From Alphaproteobacteria bacterium (GTDB taxonomy: Bacteria > Pseudomonadota > Alphaproteobacteria > UBA8366): 64,000 nucleotides of DNA. This document shows positions 36,778-47,261 of the stretch, in pieces. The notes beneath the pieces are model-generated. The model worked only from the letters and a program-made list of their open reading frames with translations. It ran no database searches and was not told the origin of the DNA. The translations under genes were made by a program, and so were the position numbers. The stretch spans positions 248,001 through 312,000 of the forward strand of contig JAJFJD010000046.1 in assembly GCA_021774335.1 (NCBI GenBank), given 5' to 3'. The stretch's first letter is position 1. Every line of letters starts with the position of its first letter.

Positions 36778-38574
36778 ATGGCAAAGGGCACAGAATCAAC
36801 GGCATATCGCGTCCTCGCTCGCAAGTACCGGCCGAGCAATTTCGAGGAACTGGTTGGCCAGGACGCGCTAGTCCGCACATTATCGAACGCGATCGACAGC
36901 GGTCGGATTGCGCATGCCTACATGCTTACGGGCGTTCGCGGCGTCGGCAAGACGACGACCGCGCGGATCATTGCGCGTGCGCTGAATTGCGTCGGCGAGG
37001 ACGGCCAAGGCGACATCACCATCACGCCCTGCGGTAAATGCGATCAATGCATTTCCATCGCCGAAGACCGGCATATCGACGTTATGGAAATGGACGCCGC
37101 CAGCCGCACCGGCGTAGACGATATCCGCGAATTGATCGAAGGCGTCCGCTACAAACCGGTTTCCGCGCGCTTCAAGGTCTACATCATCGACGAAGTGCAC
37201 ATGCTGTCGAAGAACGCCTTCAACGCGTTGCTGAAGACGCTGGAGGAGCCGCCCGAGCACGTCCGCTTCATCTTCGCGACGACCGAAATCCGCAAGGTCC
37301 CGGTCACCGTGCTGTCGCGCTGTCAGCGCTTCGACCTGCGCCGCCTCGACATGGCGCAACTGGCGGAGCATTTCGGCAATGTCGCGAAACAGGAAGAGGT
37401 GACGATTGAGGACGACGCGGTCCGGCTGATCTCCCGCGCGGCGGACGGATCGGTGCGCGACGGACTATCGCTGCTCGACCAGGCAATCGCGCTCGGCGAC
37501 GGCGCCGTGACCGGCGAGCAGGTGCAGAACATGCTGGGCCTCGCCGACCGGGCCGCGGTCTTTGACCTGTTCGACCGGCTTATGGGCGGCGACATCAAGA
37601 GCGCGCTCGACCAGATGCAGACCATGTATCGAGACGGCGCGGATCCGGTCGCCGTGCTGCAGGACCTGCTGGACGCGACCTACTGGATCACCCGCATCAA
37701 GATCGCGCCGGAAGTGGCTGACGCCGCCTATACGCCGGAGATCGAAAAAACCCGTGGCGGCGACCTTGCCAAGAAGCTGGGCATGCCGGTGCTGACCCGG
37801 ACCTGGCAGCTCCTGTTGAAGGGGCTGGAAGAGACCCAACGTGCGGAAGCACAGCTTCAGGCGGCTGAAATGGTCCTGGTTCGGCTCGCCTACGCGGCGG
37901 ACCTGCCGTCGCCGGCCGACCTTGCGAAGCAGTTGACCGAAAAACCGGCCGCTCCGAACGACGGCGGCACAGCGGCGCAGGCTCCTTCCAGCGGCGCAGC
38001 CCCCAGCGGCGGACCCTCCGGTTCCGCGATGGCCGCCGTGGCCATGCCGGACCCGGTCCCCGAAGCGGCGCCGGACGCGGCTCCTGCGCCAATACCGGAC
38101 GCCATTCCGGAAACCAGCGCGGCGCAGATAAAGTCACCGGAAAGCTTTGCCGAGGTCTTGGCGTTGTTCGACGAGCAGCGCGAGGTCGGCATTCGCGTGC
38201 AGCTTTTCAACAATGTCCATCTCGTCCAATTCGAGAAGGGCCGCGTCGAGTTCCGGCCGACCGAACACGCGCAACGCGACCTCGCCAACAAGACGGCGTC
38301 GATGCTGACTCAGTGGACCGGCGAACGATGGGTCGTCAGCATCTCACAGGACGCCGGCGATCCGACGATGGCGGAACAGGATGCCGCGGCGCAGCAGCGC
38401 TTGCTCGATGCGGCCGAAGAACTACCATTGGTACAGGCGGTCAAGACAGCCTTTCCGGGTTCGGTCATCCGGAAGGTAACGCCGCGCGGCGACACATCGG
38501 AACTCGACTATCCCGATATGGCCAGCGATGACGCCGGGCTCGGCTATGACGACGAAGACGAAGAAGAGGATTAA
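36778..38574 (+). CDS. dnaX: DNA polymerase III subunit gamma/tau
   Basis: This 598-residue clamp-loader ATPase has a Walker A GVRGVGKTT (52-60), a zinc-binding set C71, C85, C88 and C91, and Walker B DEVH (138-141), then the SRC segment with the arginine finger (VTVLSRCQRF). Domain III ends near residue 370. It is followed by an Ala/Pro-rich linker (about 390-445) and a C-terminal tau-like region. The end is very acidic (DDEDEEED). An A6 run at 37745-37750 is not in the phase needed for a programmed -1 frameshift. It starts the dnaX-ybaB-recR operon. Confidence 0.96.
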   Translation: MAKGTESTAYRVLARKYRPSNFEELVGQDALVRTLSNAIDSGRIAHAYMLTGVRGVGKTTTARIIARALNCVGEDGQGDITITPCGKCDQCISIAEDRHIDVMEMDAASRTGVDDIRELIEGVRYKPVSARFKVYIIDEVHMLSKNAFNALLKTLEEPPEHVRFIFATTEIRKVPVTVLSRCQRFDLRRLDMAQLAEHFGNVAKQEEVTIEDDAVRLISRAADGSVRDGLSLLDQAIALGDGAVTGEQVQNMLGLADRAAVFDLFDRLMGGDIKSALDQMQTMYRDGADPVAVLQDLLDATYWITRIKIAPEVADAAYTPEIEKTRGGDLAKKLGMPVLTRTWQLLLKGLEETQRAEAQLQAAEMVLVRLAYAADLPSPADLAKQLTEKPAAPNDGGTAAQAPSSGAAPSGGPSGSAMAAVAMPDPVPEAAPDAAPAPIPDAIPETSAAQIKSPESFAEVLALFDEQREVGIRVQLFNNVHLVQFEKGRVEFRPTEHAQRDLANKTASMLTQWTGERWVVSISQDAGDPTMAEQDAAAQQRLLDAAEELPLVQAVKTAFPGSVIRKVTPRGDTSELDYPDMASDDAGLGYDDEDEEED

Positions 38575-38577
38575 GCG

Positions 38578-38901
38578 ATGAAAAATCTCGGGCAACTGAT
38601 GAAGCAAGCCCAGGAAATGCAGACTAAAATGGGCGAAATGCAGGAAAAGCTCGAGACGCTGGAAATCAGCGGCAGCGCCGCGGCCGGCATGGTGACCGTT
38701 ATCCTGAACGGCAAGGGCGCGATGCGATCAGTCAAGATCGACCCATCGTTGATCAAACCCGAAGACGCTGAAATCCTCGAAGACCTGATCACGGCGGCGC
38801 ATAACGACGCAAAGTCCCGTCTCGAAGAGAAGGTGCAGGAAGAGACGTCGTCGATGATGGGCGGCCTGCAGCTTCCGCCCGGCTTCAAGCTCCCTTTTTA
38901 A
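38578..38901 (+). CDS. ybaB: YbaB/EbfC nucleoid-associated protein
   Basis: This 107-residue protein binds DNA as a dimer with a tweezer-like shape. The family pattern is clear: a Met- and Gln-rich first helix ([15 protein letters not shown]), the beta sheet with [13 protein letters not shown], and the C-terminal segment [15 protein letters not shown]. It starts three bases after the dnaX stop and lies 12 bases before recR, the conserved order dnaX-ybaB-recR, which suggests a shared role around replication and repair. Its exact function remains unsettled. Confidence 0.95.
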   Translation: MKNLGQLMKQAQEMQTKMGEMQEKLETLEISGSAAAGMVTVILNGKGAMRSVKIDPSLIKPEDAEILEDLITAAHNDAKSRLEEKVQEETSSMMGGLQLPPGFKLPF

Positions 38902-38913
38902 GACGGGGGCATC

Positions 38914-39507
38914 ATGAATGACGTCGAACGGCTGACGCAATTGCTGGCACGGTTGCCAGGCCTGGGGCCACGATCGGCGCGCCGGGCCGTTCTTCATCTC
39001 CTTAAGAAGCGGGAGACGCTAATGCAGCCGCTGGGCCAGGCGCTCGATGCGGTGGCGGAAACCGTCAAGACCTGCCCGACCTGCGGCAACATCGATACGG
39101 ATACGCCCTGCAGCATCTGCCGCGACGAAGAGCGCGACCCCGCCATCATCTGCGTCCTCGAGGAAGTCGGCGATCTATGGGCGCTCGAACGCACGGGGTC
39201 CTTCAAGGGCCGCTATCACGTTCTGGGAGGGCATCTGTCCGCGCTGGACGGGATCGGACCCGAAGACCTGAATATCGGCGGCTTGATAGACCGCGCCGGC
39301 CGTGACGAGGTGCGCGAGATCATCCTTGCGACGAACCTGACGGTCGACGGGCAGACCACCGCGCACTACATCGCCGAACGCCTGGCGGAGACGGATGTCC
39401 GCGTCACACGACTGGCGCACGGTGTGCCGGTCGGCGGCGAACTCGACTATCTCGACGACGGAACGCTTACCGCCGCATTGCGCTCGCGCCAATCACTGCA
39501 AATATAG
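38914..39507 (+). CDS. recR: Recombination mediator RecR
   Basis: This 197-residue protein works with RecF and RecO to load RecA at gaps. The N-terminal helix-hairpin-helix [17 protein letters not shown] is at residues 14-30, the zinc site is C54, C57, C66 and C69, and a Toprim domain follows with [10 protein letters not shown] and [19 protein letters not shown]. The C-terminal [14 protein letters not shown] and [16 protein letters not shown] are typical. It is the last gene of the dnaX operon; no clear terminator follows. Confidence 0.96.
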   Translation: MNDVERLTQLLARLPGLGPRSARRAVLHLLKKRETLMQPLGQALDAVAETVKTCPTCGNIDTDTPCSICRDEERDPAIICVLEEVGDLWALERTGSFKGRYHVLGGHLSALDGIGPEDLNIGGLIDRAGRDEVREIILATNLTVDGQTTAHYIAERLAETDVRVTRLAHGVPVGGELDYLDDGTLTAALRSRQSLQI

Positions 39508-39572
39508 ATACGAACGACCAAACTGGGCCGCTTCCGGAAAATCAATAAGAACCAACTGAAAAGCAGGACACC

Positions 39573-41042
39573 ATGTCGACGACGACACGAGCCCCTAAAT
39601 CCGGCCCTTGGATGGCCATCCTCCGGCGCGCCGGCCTGACCGCCGCGGCCGTCGCCCTCCTTACCAGCACGGCGCACGCCGAGCCGAACGAGGTCGTCGT
39701 CACGCCGGAAGCCCGCACCACCATCGCCGTCACGATCTACAACGGCAATATTGCCTTCGTGCATGAGCAACGGCGCATCGACCTGAAACCCGGCCGCAAC
39801 GTGTTGGCGCTGTCAGGCGTCAGCCCATCGATGCAACCGGCGACAGCCTCGGTTCTGGCGGATGCACCCAAAAACGCGACGCTGGTCGACCAGACCTTCG
39901 CCTTCGACCTGCTGACCCCGGCCTCATTGTTGAAACATTCGGTCGGCCGCACGGTGCGAGTCATCAAGACGCACCCGACCACAGGCGAAGAAACCGTCGA
40001 AATCGCCAAAGTGCTGAGCACGCGCAACGGCATCATCCTGCAGATCGGCAATCGGATCGAAACAAAAATTCCCGGCCGCATCGCCTATGATGCGCTGCCG
40101 TCCACTCTGCGGGAAAGTCCGACTCTCCTGGCTACGTTCGATGTGAAGCAACCGGCGGCCACAACACTGGACCTGCACTATCTGACCGGCGGTCTCACCT
40201 GGCAGGCCGACTATGTCGCCAAGCTGGATGCATCGGAAACCAAGCTGTCGCTACAGGCGGTAGCCACGATCACGAATAACAGCGGCGCCGCCTTCGGGGA
40301 TGCCGTGTTGCGGCTCGTGGCCGGGTCGATCAATCAAGGACCTCAGCGCAGTTCGCCGCCTGGGCGCGCCCTGTCTGCCCGAAAACAGACTGCGCAGCTT
40401 GCGGCGCCGGTTCCGCCCCAGCCCGCTGGGGATATGCACATCTATCCAATTGCGGACAAGACATCACTCGAAGACAGGGCGACCAAGCAGATCGTCCTGT
40501 TCCGCGCCGCGACCGTACCCGTGACCAAGGAATACCGGATCGAAGGAAACGGCAGCTTCTATACCCGCCGGTTCGGCAACCCACTCACGCTGAACGCCGA
40601 ACGTCTGCTGCGCTTCAACAACAAGGATAAGGAAGGACTTGGCCTACCCATGCCCGCCGGTACGATCCGGGTATACGGCCAAGCCGACGGATCGGGAGGC
40701 ACCTTCTTCGGCGCGGACCGGATCGGGCACACTCCCGACGGCGCCGAGGTTCGCCTGCGCCTGGGCCGTGCCTTCGATATCACGGCGAAGCGCAAGCAGA
40801 CGGATTTCCGCAAGCAAGGCTTGCCGAAGAACACCTATGAGTCGGCCCATGAGATCAAGATCGGCAACGCGACCGGCAAGGCGGTTACCGTGAAGATCGT
40901 CGAGCGCATGCCGGGAGACTGGAAAATCCTGGAGTCTTCGGCCAAGCACCAAAAGGCCGCGTCGGACCGCGCCGAATGGTCGATCACCATCCCGTCCAAG
41001 GGCGAGACGAAGCTAACCTACAAGGCTCGAATCCAGCTCTAG
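39573..41042 (+). CDS. Exported DUF4139 domain protein
   Basis: This 489-residue protein has an N-terminal signal sequence (hydrophobic about residues 20-36, ending AHA). The mature protein matches the DUF4139 family, with an N-terminal strand-rich part (VYNGNIAFVHEQRRIDL-like, residues about 52-68) and the signature LTWQADYVAKLD near 210. The later part has LLRFNNKDKEGLGLPMPAGTIRVY and ends in a beta domain with MPGDWKI. The family is periplasmic or surface-exposed and has no assigned function. Its TAG stop shares the palindrome CTAG with the stop of rmuC on the other strand. Confidence 0.82.
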   Translation: MSTTTRAPKSGPWMAILRRAGLTAAAVALLTSTAHAEPNEVVVTPEARTTIAVTIYNGNIAFVHEQRRIDLKPGRNVLALSGVSPSMQPATASVLADAPKNATLVDQTFAFDLLTPASLLKHSVGRTVRVIKTHPTTGEETVEIAKVLSTRNGIILQIGNRIETKIPGRIAYDALPSTLRESPTLLATFDVKQPAATTLDLHYLTGGLTWQADYVAKLDASETKLSLQAVATITNNSGAAFGDAVLRLVAGSINQGPQRSSPPGRALSARKQTAQLAAPVPPQPAGDMHIYPIADKTSLEDRATKQIVLFRAATVPVTKEYRIEGNGSFYTRRFGNPLTLNAERLLRFNNKDKEGLGLPMPAGTIRVYGQADGSGGTFFGADRIGHTPDGAEVRLRLGRAFDITAKRKQTDFRKQGLPKNTYESAHEIKIGNATGKAVTVKIVERMPGDWKILESSAKHQKAASDRAEWSITIPSKGETKLTYKARIQL

Positions 41043-42256
41043 GCCCCGTCCGACCCACCCGATAAATCCGACTGACCCAACGCGGCATTCCGCAGCGGCA
41101 ATTCCGGCACATCGGGGGCTTCAGGCCCATCGATTTCAACGATTTCATCGAGTTCCAGTTCCTGGATCCGGGTCGCGCGCTTTTGCACCTTCTCGGTCGA
41201 AATCCGGATCTGGCGAATGTCTTCCTCAGCCTGCCCGAAATGCTTTTGCAGATTCGCAACCCGAGAGTCGAGACGACCCACATCGTCGGTAATTGCGGTC
41301 ACCTCTTTCAGGATCAGCCCCGCCTGCTCCCGCATCTGGGCGTCTTTCAACACCGCCCGGATGGTGTTCAGGGTCGCCATCAACGTGGTCGGCGACACGA
41401 TATAGACGCGCGCACGATGCGATTTCTCGACGACCTCGGGCAGCTCGGCGTGCAATTCCGCGTAAACCGCTTCCGACGGCAGGAACATGAGCGCGGATTC
41501 GGCGGTCTCCCCCGGCAAGATGTACTTCGCGGCAATATCGTTGACATGCTTCATCACGTCCGCCGCGAAAGCGCGTTTCGCCAAAATACGGTCGCGCTCC
41601 TCCCGCGCAGCGCGAAGTAAATGGTAGCTCTCGAGCGGAAACTTGGAATCGATGCAGATCGCCCCCGGCGGGTTAGGCAAGGTCAGCAGGCAATCGACCC
41701 TTGAGCCGGTGCTGAGCGTGACCTGAAACGCATAGGCCGACGGCGGCAGGGCGTTCCGGACCTGATCGGCCAATTGGGTCTCGCCGAATGCGCCGCGCGA
41801 CTGCTTGTTGGACAACACTTCCTGCAAGTTGACGACATCCTTCGACAGCTTGGTGATGTTCTCCTGGGCCTTGCCGATGATCGCGAGCCGTTCCTTCAGG
41901 TCGCCCATGGTCGTCGCCGAATCGACGGCCTGTTTGTGCAGCGAATCGTTGACGCGCTGACTGACCTGGCCCAGGCGCTCCTCCAGCGTGCGCGTCACCG
42001 CGCGCTCTTGGTTGTGGATGCGTTCCCCCAACGCGTTCTGGGCAGCGATCTGATGTTCGGCGAACTGGCTCAACCGGCTGGCCAAGTCGACCTGCGCGGC
42101 CGCGAGGCGGTCGGCCGCGTCGCGGCCGTCGTTGCGGTTACGCAAAAGCAGAATTACGACCAGCATCGCCACCGAAATGGCGGCGATCGATATCACGACG
42201 GGCAGGTCGAGGCCCGCCAGCCAATTCAGGATGTCTTGCAGTTTCTGCCCTTCCAT
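41039..42256 (-). CDS. rmuC: DNA recombination protein RmuC family
   Basis: This 405-residue protein has an N-terminal membrane helix (about residues 15-38), a long coiled coil (about 45-150) and a RmuC nuclease-like domain with SRGAFGETQL, YAFQVTLSTGSRVDCLL, CIDSKFPLESY and FLPSEAVYAEL segments. RmuC proteins limit inversions and rearrangements and are predicted nucleases anchored at the membrane. It is a single gene, divergent from def across 134 bases. Its stop codon lies inside the same four bases (CTAG) as the stop of the convergent DUF4139 gene. Confidence 0.92.
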   Translation of the reverse strand: MEGQKLQDILNWLAGLDLPVVISIAAISVAMLVVILLLRNRNDGRDAADRLAAAQVDLASRLSQFAEHQIAAQNALGERIHNQERAVTRTLEERLGQVSQRVNDSLHKQAVDSATTMGDLKERLAIIGKAQENITKLSKDVVNLQEVLSNKQSRGAFGETQLADQVRNALPPSAYAFQVTLSTGSRVDCLLTLPNPPGAICIDSKFPLESYHLLRAAREERDRILAKRAFAADVMKHVNDIAAKYILPGETAESALMFLPSEAVYAELHAELPEVVEKSHRARVYIVSPTTLMATLNTIRAVLKDAQMREQAGLILKEVTAITDDVGRLDSRVANLQKHFGQAEEDIRQIRISTEKVQKRATRIQELELDEIVEIDGPEAPDVPELPLRNAALGQSDLSGGSDGA

Positions 42257-42390
42257 CAGCGTTTCATTCCGAAATGGGAGCTGCCGGAGTCTAGCATGGC
42301 GTGGTTCCGTATCGCATCAATGGCCTTGACGTAGGCCGTTCCGCCCCATACCTAGCTGAGAGTCGACAATAATTCCATGGACCCGCGTAA

Positions 42391-42915
42391 ATGGCTGTAT
42401 TGCCTATCATCACAGCACCCGACCCCCGGCTGAAAGTTCAGTGCGAGCCGGTCGAGTCGGTTGATGCGGCGATCGCGAAGATGATGGACGATATGCTCGA
42501 GACCATGTACCTCGCGCCCGGCATCGGCCTGGCCGCGCCGCAGGTCGGCATCACGAAACGCATTCTCGTGGTCGATCTATCGCCGAAGGACGGTCCGCGA
42601 GAGCCACTTCGCATGGCAAATCCGGAGATTCTCTGGCACTCGGACGAATTGGCGACCTACGAGGAAGGCTGCCTGTCGCTGCCTGAACAATACGCCGATG
42701 TGGAACGGCCCGCGCACATCAAGGTGCGCTACCTGGATCAGGACAATACGGTACAGGAACTGGAAGCGGACGGCCTGCTCGCCACCTGCATTCAGCACGA
42801 AATGGATCATCTGGACGGCGTCATCTTCGTCGACCATGTCTCGTCGCTAAAACGCCGCATGATCCTGCGCAAACTAACCAAACTGAAAAAACAGGAGGCG
42901 CTGGCCGGGGACTGA
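42391..42915 (+). CDS. def: Peptide deformylase
   Basis: This 174-residue metalloenzyme removes the N-formyl group from new proteins. All three motifs are present: GIGLAAPQ (44-51), EGCLSLP with the metal ligand C94, and HEMDH with H136 and H140. The C-terminus from about 150 is basic and extended, as in type 1 enzymes of Gram-negative bacteria. It lies 27 bases upstream of fmt, which adds the formyl group to initiator tRNA, so the two opposing steps are co-encoded. Confidence 0.96.
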   Translation: MAVLPIITAPDPRLKVQCEPVESVDAAIAKMMDDMLETMYLAPGIGLAAPQVGITKRILVVDLSPKDGPREPLRMANPEILWHSDELATYEEGCLSLPEQYADVERPAHIKVRYLDQDNTVQELEADGLLATCIQHEMDHLDGVIFVDHVSSLKRRMILRKLTKLKKQEALAGD

Positions 42916-42942
42916 CGCCAGCCTCCCACGCCATCCATCACC

Positions 42943-43863
42943 ATGCCCTTGCGTCTTGCCTTTATGGGAACACCTGATTTCGCCGTCCCCGCGTTGCAAG
43001 CGCTGCACGCGGCCGGACATGATATCGCCTGCGTCTACAGTCAGCCGGCGCGCCCCGCGGGCCGGGGACAGAAGGAACGGCCAAGCCCAGTTCAGGCCGC
43101 CGCCGAGAAGCTTGGTTGTCCCGTGCGCACGCCGTCGTCGCTCAAGAACGAGGCGGCGCAGCAAGCCTTCCGTGATCTTGGTCTCGACATCGCCGTGGTG
43201 GTCGCCTACGGCCTGATCCTGCCGCAAGCCATTTTGGATGCGCCGCGGCATGGTTGCCTCAACATCCATGCGTCACTGCTGCCGCGCTGGCGCGGGGCGG
43301 CGCCGATCCAACGCGCGATCCTCGCGGGCGACACCGAATCCGGCGTCACCATCATGCAGATGGACGCGGGTCTCGACACCGGCCCAACGTTGCTGATGGA
43401 GACGACACCGATCACGGATGCCACGACCGGCGAATCACTGCACGATGCCCTTTCCGAGATGGGAAGCCGAATGATCGCCGAGGCTCTCGAGCGGATCGCG
43501 GCGGGATCATTGCCGCCGACCCCGCAGCCGGAAGACGGCGTTACCTACGCCAAGAAACTGTCGCGCGACGAAGCCCGGATCGACTGGCGCGACCCGGCCG
43601 ATGATTTGGAGCGCAAGTTGCGCGCCTTTACGCCCTGGCCGGGCACCTGGTTCGACCTCGACGGACAGCGGGTCAAGCTGCTGGAAGCCGAGGTAACCGA
43701 CGGCAAAGGCAAACCGGGGACAGTCCTGGACGATGACCTCACAGTCGCCTGCGGCAACCGGGCGCTGCGCCTCAAACGCCTACAACGGCAAGGCAAGAGC
43801 CCCATGGATGCGGCCGATTTCCTGCGTGGTTTGGCCGTGCCGGCAGGCCGCGTCCTGTCATGA
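42943..43863 (+). CDS. fmt: Methionyl-tRNA formyltransferase
   Basis: This 306-residue enzyme formylates Met-tRNA using 10-formyl-tetrahydrofolate. The N-terminal start [14 protein letters not shown], the catalytic residues N107, H109 ([17 protein letters not shown]) and D145 ([10 protein letters not shown]), and the C-terminal OB-like tRNA-binding domain (about 205-300, [11 protein letters not shown]) are all seen. It is coupled to truA by a four-base overlap. The def-fmt-truA order is a conserved translation cluster. Confidence 0.96.
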   Translation: MPLRLAFMGTPDFAVPALQALHAAGHDIACVYSQPARPAGRGQKERPSPVQAAAEKLGCPVRTPSSLKNEAAQQAFRDLGLDIAVVVAYGLILPQAILDAPRHGCLNIHASLLPRWRGAAPIQRAILAGDTESGVTIMQMDAGLDTGPTLLMETTPITDATTGESLHDALSEMGSRMIAEALERIAAGSLPPTPQPEDGVTYAKKLSRDEARIDWRDPADDLERKLRAFTPWPGTWFDLDGQRVKLLEAEVTDGKGKPGTVLDDDLTVACGNRALRLKRLQRQGKSPMDAADFLRGLAVPAGRVLS

Positions 43864-44609
43864 CCCGATGGAAACTGACGCTGGAGTATGACGGCGGCCC
43901 GTTCGTCGGCTGGCAGCGGCAAGATAACGGACCCTCGGTTCAGGAAGCGGTCGAGAAAGCCGTTCGCGCGTTCAGCGGCGAAACCGTGACGCTGCATGCC
44001 GCCGGGCGGACCGACGCCGGGGTACACGCCATGGGACAAGTCGCGCATGTAGACCTGACGAAATCCGCCGACGCCGACACGGTGCAGAATGCCATCAACT
44101 TCCATCTCAAACCCGCGCCCGTCGCGGTCGTCGATGTCGTGGCAGTCGACGAGGACTTCCACGCCCGTTTCTCGGCGACGCACCGGGCTTATCGCTACCG
44201 CATCCTTAACCGCCGCGCGCCGCTGACCCTGTTGGCGGGCCGCGTGTGGCACGTTGCCACCCCGCTCGACGCCGCAGCGATGCAGGACGCAGCGGACGCT
44301 CTAATCGGCAATCATGATTTCACCAGTTTCCGCGCGGCTGCCTGTCAGGCCAAATCGCCGGTCAAGACATTGGACACCTTGCGGGTCGATCGCGACGGCG
44401 AGGAAATCGCGATTACCGTGGAGGCCCGGTCCTTCCTGCATCATCAGGTCCGTAACATCGCCGGCACGCTCAAGCTGGTCGGTGAAGGAAAATGGACCCG
44501 CGCCGATGTCGAAGCCGCGCTCGCGGCCCACGACCGCAGCCGGGCGGGTCCGACCGCACCGGCCGATGGTCTCTATCTGATGCGGGTTACCTACGATCCC
44601 TCGCCCTAG
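43860..44609 (+). CDS. truA: tRNA pseudouridine(38-40) synthase
   Basis: This 249-residue enzyme modifies uridines 38-40 in the anticodon stem. The catalytic Asp is D52 in [11 protein letters not shown], and [25 protein letters not shown] and [13 protein letters not shown] are family segments. It is last in the def-fmt-truA set and converges on a membrane protein gene after nine bases. Confidence 0.95.
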   Translation: MTRWKLTLEYDGGPFVGWQRQDNGPSVQEAVEKAVRAFSGETVTLHAAGRTDAGVHAMGQVAHVDLTKSADADTVQNAINFHLKPAPVAVVDVVAVDEDFHARFSATHRAYRYRILNRRAPLTLLAGRVWHVATPLDAAAMQDAADALIGNHDFTSFRAAACQAKSPVKTLDTLRVDRDGEEIAITVEARSFLHHQVRNIAGTLKLVGEGKWTRADVEAALAAHDRSRAGPTAPADGLYLMRVTYDPSP

Positions 44610-44618
44610 GCGGGCCGA

Positions 44619-45188
44619 TCAAATCAGCATGCCGTTCCGGGCAACGATGATGAACTGGCTCAGCATGAATTCACCGACCACCAAGGCGACCGCCAAATAG
44701 GGTGAAACTTCAAGCGCGGTGCGCAAAATGAACAGGTGATAGAGCAGCACGATTGCCAGCGCCGCCAAGTTGACCAGCACCAGGACATCCCGAGAGACGA
44801 TGCCGCTGGCGGACAGCAGCATGACCGCGAGCAGGATCAATATCTGCGGCCCCGCAGACCAGTTATAGGCCACGATATAGCGGCAATAGTTCGCGTCCTT
44901 ACCGAGCGCCCGCGCCACCGGCGCCATCAACAAGGGCCAAGCAGTCCAACTGATCACATAGGCGATGGCCTCTACGGTGACGAGGCGGAACCCACTTACC
45001 TCGTCGGGGATCGGGCCGGGCCCTAGCGCCAGGATAATGATGTAGCCGGGCAGGACGACGGCGGCGCAGAAAAAGGATTTGATGACGCCGGGCACGGAAT
45101 CGTCAAACAGCGCGACGGCACGGCTGTCCCGCAGAAACATCCGCCAGGCCGCAAATAGCCCAGTCCACACTTCCGAAATGGTAATCAT
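44619..45188 (-). CDS. Uncharacterised membrane protein
   Basis: This 189-residue protein has about five membrane helices (near residues 36-56, 72-92, 110-128, 132-152 and 160-180). The arrangement is reminiscent of Yip1-type membrane proteins, but the match is by layout only. It lies 11 bases after the dapE stop on the same strand and so probably belongs to the dapD-dapE transcript. I do not recognise a function. Confidence 0.7.
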   Translation of the reverse strand: MITISEVWTGLFAAWRMFLRDSRAVALFDDSVPGVIKSFFCAAVVLPGYIIILALGPGPIPDEVSGFRLVTVEAIAYVISWTAWPLLMAPVARALGKDANYCRYIVAYNWSAGPQILILLAVMLLSASGIVSRDVLVLVNLAALAIVLLYHLFILRTALEVSPYLAVALVVGEFMLSQFIIVARNGMLI

Positions 45189-45199
45189 AGGCGCTCCGG

Positions 45200-46348
45200 C
45201 TATCGCGCTTCGAAAAACCGCATCAAGACGTTCTGGTAAATATCGGTCAAGGCGCGGATATCGTCCAGGCTACAGCGTTCGTCGACCTTATGCATGGTTT
45301 GGCTGACCAACCCGAATTCCGCGACCGGGCAATGATCCTTGATGAACCGTGCGTCCGACGTACCGCCGGTCGTGCTGAGTTCCGGACGCCGCCCGGTGAC
45401 CGTTTCGATACTGCCGCTGATCAGGTCGCTTAACATGCCCGGTGGGAAAATGAAGGATTCGCCGCTGACCCTATAGGTCAGGTCGTAGCCATCGGGTCCG
45501 GCGGTCTTGTCCAATGTCTCGCGGACCCACCGCACCAGCGTTTCCGAGCTGTGCATGTCGTTGAAGCGAATGTTGAACCGGCCCTCCGCCGTGCCGGGAA
45601 TGACATTCTCCGTCGGGTTGCCGATGTCGATGCTGGTAATCTGCAGGCTGGACGGCTGGAAATGCTCGTTACCATCGTCCAGCGGATCGCGGATCAACGC
45701 CTCAAGCATCCGCGTCAGGGTATGCGCCGCATTATCCGCGAGATGCGGATAGGCGACATGGCCCTGCGTGCCCTTCGCGGTCACGATAAAATTCACGCTG
45801 CCGCGGCGGCCAATTTTCATCATCTCGCCGATTTCGGACGGGTTGGTCGGTTCCCCGACGACACAGGCATCGATGCGTTCGCCCTGCTCCTCGAGCCAGT
45901 CGAGCATCTTGCGCGTACCGTTGATCGCGGGGCCTTCCTCATCGCCGGTGATCAACAGGCTGATCGAGCCGGGCACCGTTCCATCGACCGTCACGCGCGC
46001 GGTCGCGGCAACGAAGGCGGCGATGGCGCTTTTCATGTCGACCGCACCACGGCCATATAAAAATCCATCGCGAATTTCAGCCGAGAAAGGATCGACCGAC
46101 CAGTCGTCAGCCGGACCGGTCGGCACCACGTCGGTATGACCGGCGAAGCAGAAATTCGGCTGCTCGGTCCCGAGCCGGGCGTAGAGGTTGTCCACGTCCG
46201 GCGTGTCGGCATCGGAAAAGTTGAGGCGGTGGCAGGTGAAGCCGAGCCCTTCCAGCACACCCTGCAACTCCTCAAGCGCGCCGCCCTCCTTCGGCGTCAC
46301 GCTGGGACAGCGGATCAGGTCGCGCGCAAGGTCGACCGCGTCAATCAA
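45200..46348 (-). CDS. dapE: Succinyl-diaminopimelate desuccinylase
   Basis: This 382-residue M20 metalloenzyme releases succinate from N-succinyl-LL-diaminopimelate in the lysine and peptidoglycan precursor pathway. Metal-site blocks are [23 protein letters not shown] and [13 protein letters not shown], and [11 protein letters not shown] near the C-terminus is DapE-specific. The start appears to be TTG at 46348, a few bases after the dapD stop, with a GGGAC-like site inside the end of dapD. It follows dapD directly, so two steps of the succinylase branch are co-expressed. Confidence 0.94.
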   Translation of the reverse strand: MIDAVDLARDLIRCPSVTPKEGGALEELQGVLEGLGFTCHRLNFSDADTPDVDNLYARLGTEQPNFCFAGHTDVVPTGPADDWSVDPFSAEIRDGFLYGRGAVDMKSAIAAFVAATARVTVDGTVPGSISLLITGDEEGPAINGTRKMLDWLEEQGERIDACVVGEPTNPSEIGEMMKIGRRGSVNFIVTAKGTQGHVAYPHLADNAAHTLTRMLEALIRDPLDDGNEHFQPSSLQITSIDIGNPTENVIPGTAEGRFNIRFNDMHSSETLVRWVRETLDKTAGPDGYDLTYRVSGESFIFPPGMLSDLISGSIETVTGRRPELSTTGGTSDARFIKDHCPVAEFGLVSQTMHKVDERCSLDDIRALTDIYQNVLMRFFEAR

Positions 46349-46353
46349 ACCGG

Positions 46354-47196
46354 TCAGTCCCGCAGCAAGTCGTTGATCGAGGTCTTGGCACGGGTACCTT
46401 CATCGACGGTCTTGATGATGACCGCACAGTAAAGGCTGGGCGCGATATTCTGCCCCGGCAGCGGATCGGTCGGCAGTGTCCCCGGCACGACGACCGAATA
46501 GGCCGGCACCCGGCCGCGGATGATTTCACCGGACATCTTGTTGACGATCTTGGTCGACTGTCCGATGAAGACGCCCATGGACAGCACCGCGCCCTCCTCG
46601 ACGATCACGCCCTCAACCACTTCGCTGCGGGCGCCGATGAAGCAGTTGTCCTCGATGATCACGGGGTCAGCCTGCAACGGCTCCAGCACGCCGCCGATGC
46701 CGACGCCGCCCGACAGATGGCAGTTGTCGCCGATCTGCGCGCAGGAGCCGACCGTGGCCCAGGTATCGACCATCGTGTTCCTGCCGACATAGGCGCCGAG
46801 GTTGACGAAACTCGGCATCAGGACCGCGCCGGGCGCAACGAAGGCCGAGCGCCGGACAACGCAGTTGGGCACGCTGCGGAAGCCCGCCTCGGCAAACTGC
46901 GCGTCGGTCCAACCTTTGGTCTTGGCAGGCACCTTGTCCCACCAGGATGACCCGTCCGGTCCACCGCCTTGCGCCCACATGTCGTAAATGCGGAAGGACA
47001 GCAGCACCGCCTTCTTGAGCCATTGGTTGACAGTCCAGCCGTCCGGGCCTTTCTCGGCGACGCGCGCCTTGCCGGAATCGAGCAGGTCGAGCGCGGATTC
47101 AATGGCGTCGCGAACCTCCCCCTTGGTTGCGGAGGAAATCGCGTCGCGATCCTCCCAGGCAGCGTCGATGGCAGTTTGCAGATCTGCGTGGCTCAT
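46354..47196 (-). CDS. dapD: Tetrahydrodipicolinate N-succinyltransferase
   Basis: This 280-residue trimeric enzyme adds succinate to tetrahydrodipicolinate. The N-terminal helical part includes [14 protein letters not shown], and the left-handed beta-helix is evident from hexapeptide-like repeats between about residues 105 and 220 (for example [17 protein letters not shown]). The final VPGTLPTD and [10 protein letters not shown] are typical. The Dap genes supply meso-diaminopimelate for the wall polymerised by enzymes such as the penicillin-binding protein in this window. It is 65 bases downstream of the HAD gene. Confidence 0.95.
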   Translation of the reverse strand: MSHADLQTAIDAAWEDRDAISSATKGEVRDAIESALDLLDSGKARVAEKGPDGWTVNQWLKKAVLLSFRIYDMWAQGGGPDGSSWWDKVPAKTKGWTDAQFAEAGFRSVPNCVVRRSAFVAPGAVLMPSFVNLGAYVGRNTMVDTWATVGSCAQIGDNCHLSGGVGIGGVLEPLQADPVIIEDNCFIGARSEVVEGVIVEEGAVLSMGVFIGQSTKIVNKMSGEIIRGRVPAYSVVVPGTLPTDPLPGQNIAPSLYCAVIIKTVDEGTRAKTSINDLLRD

Positions 47197-47261
47197 GGAT
47201 CAATCTCTTGTTGGTACAACCCTGAAAAGAGCGCCGACTTTGGGCAACAAGGCCCGGAGTG

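Noticed and set aside
37744..37753. An A6 run in dnaX as a possible programmed -1 frameshift site.
   Set aside because: The run is AA|AAA|AC relative to the codon phase, not the X-XXY-YYZ phase needed for tandem slippage, and no downstream stem was evident.
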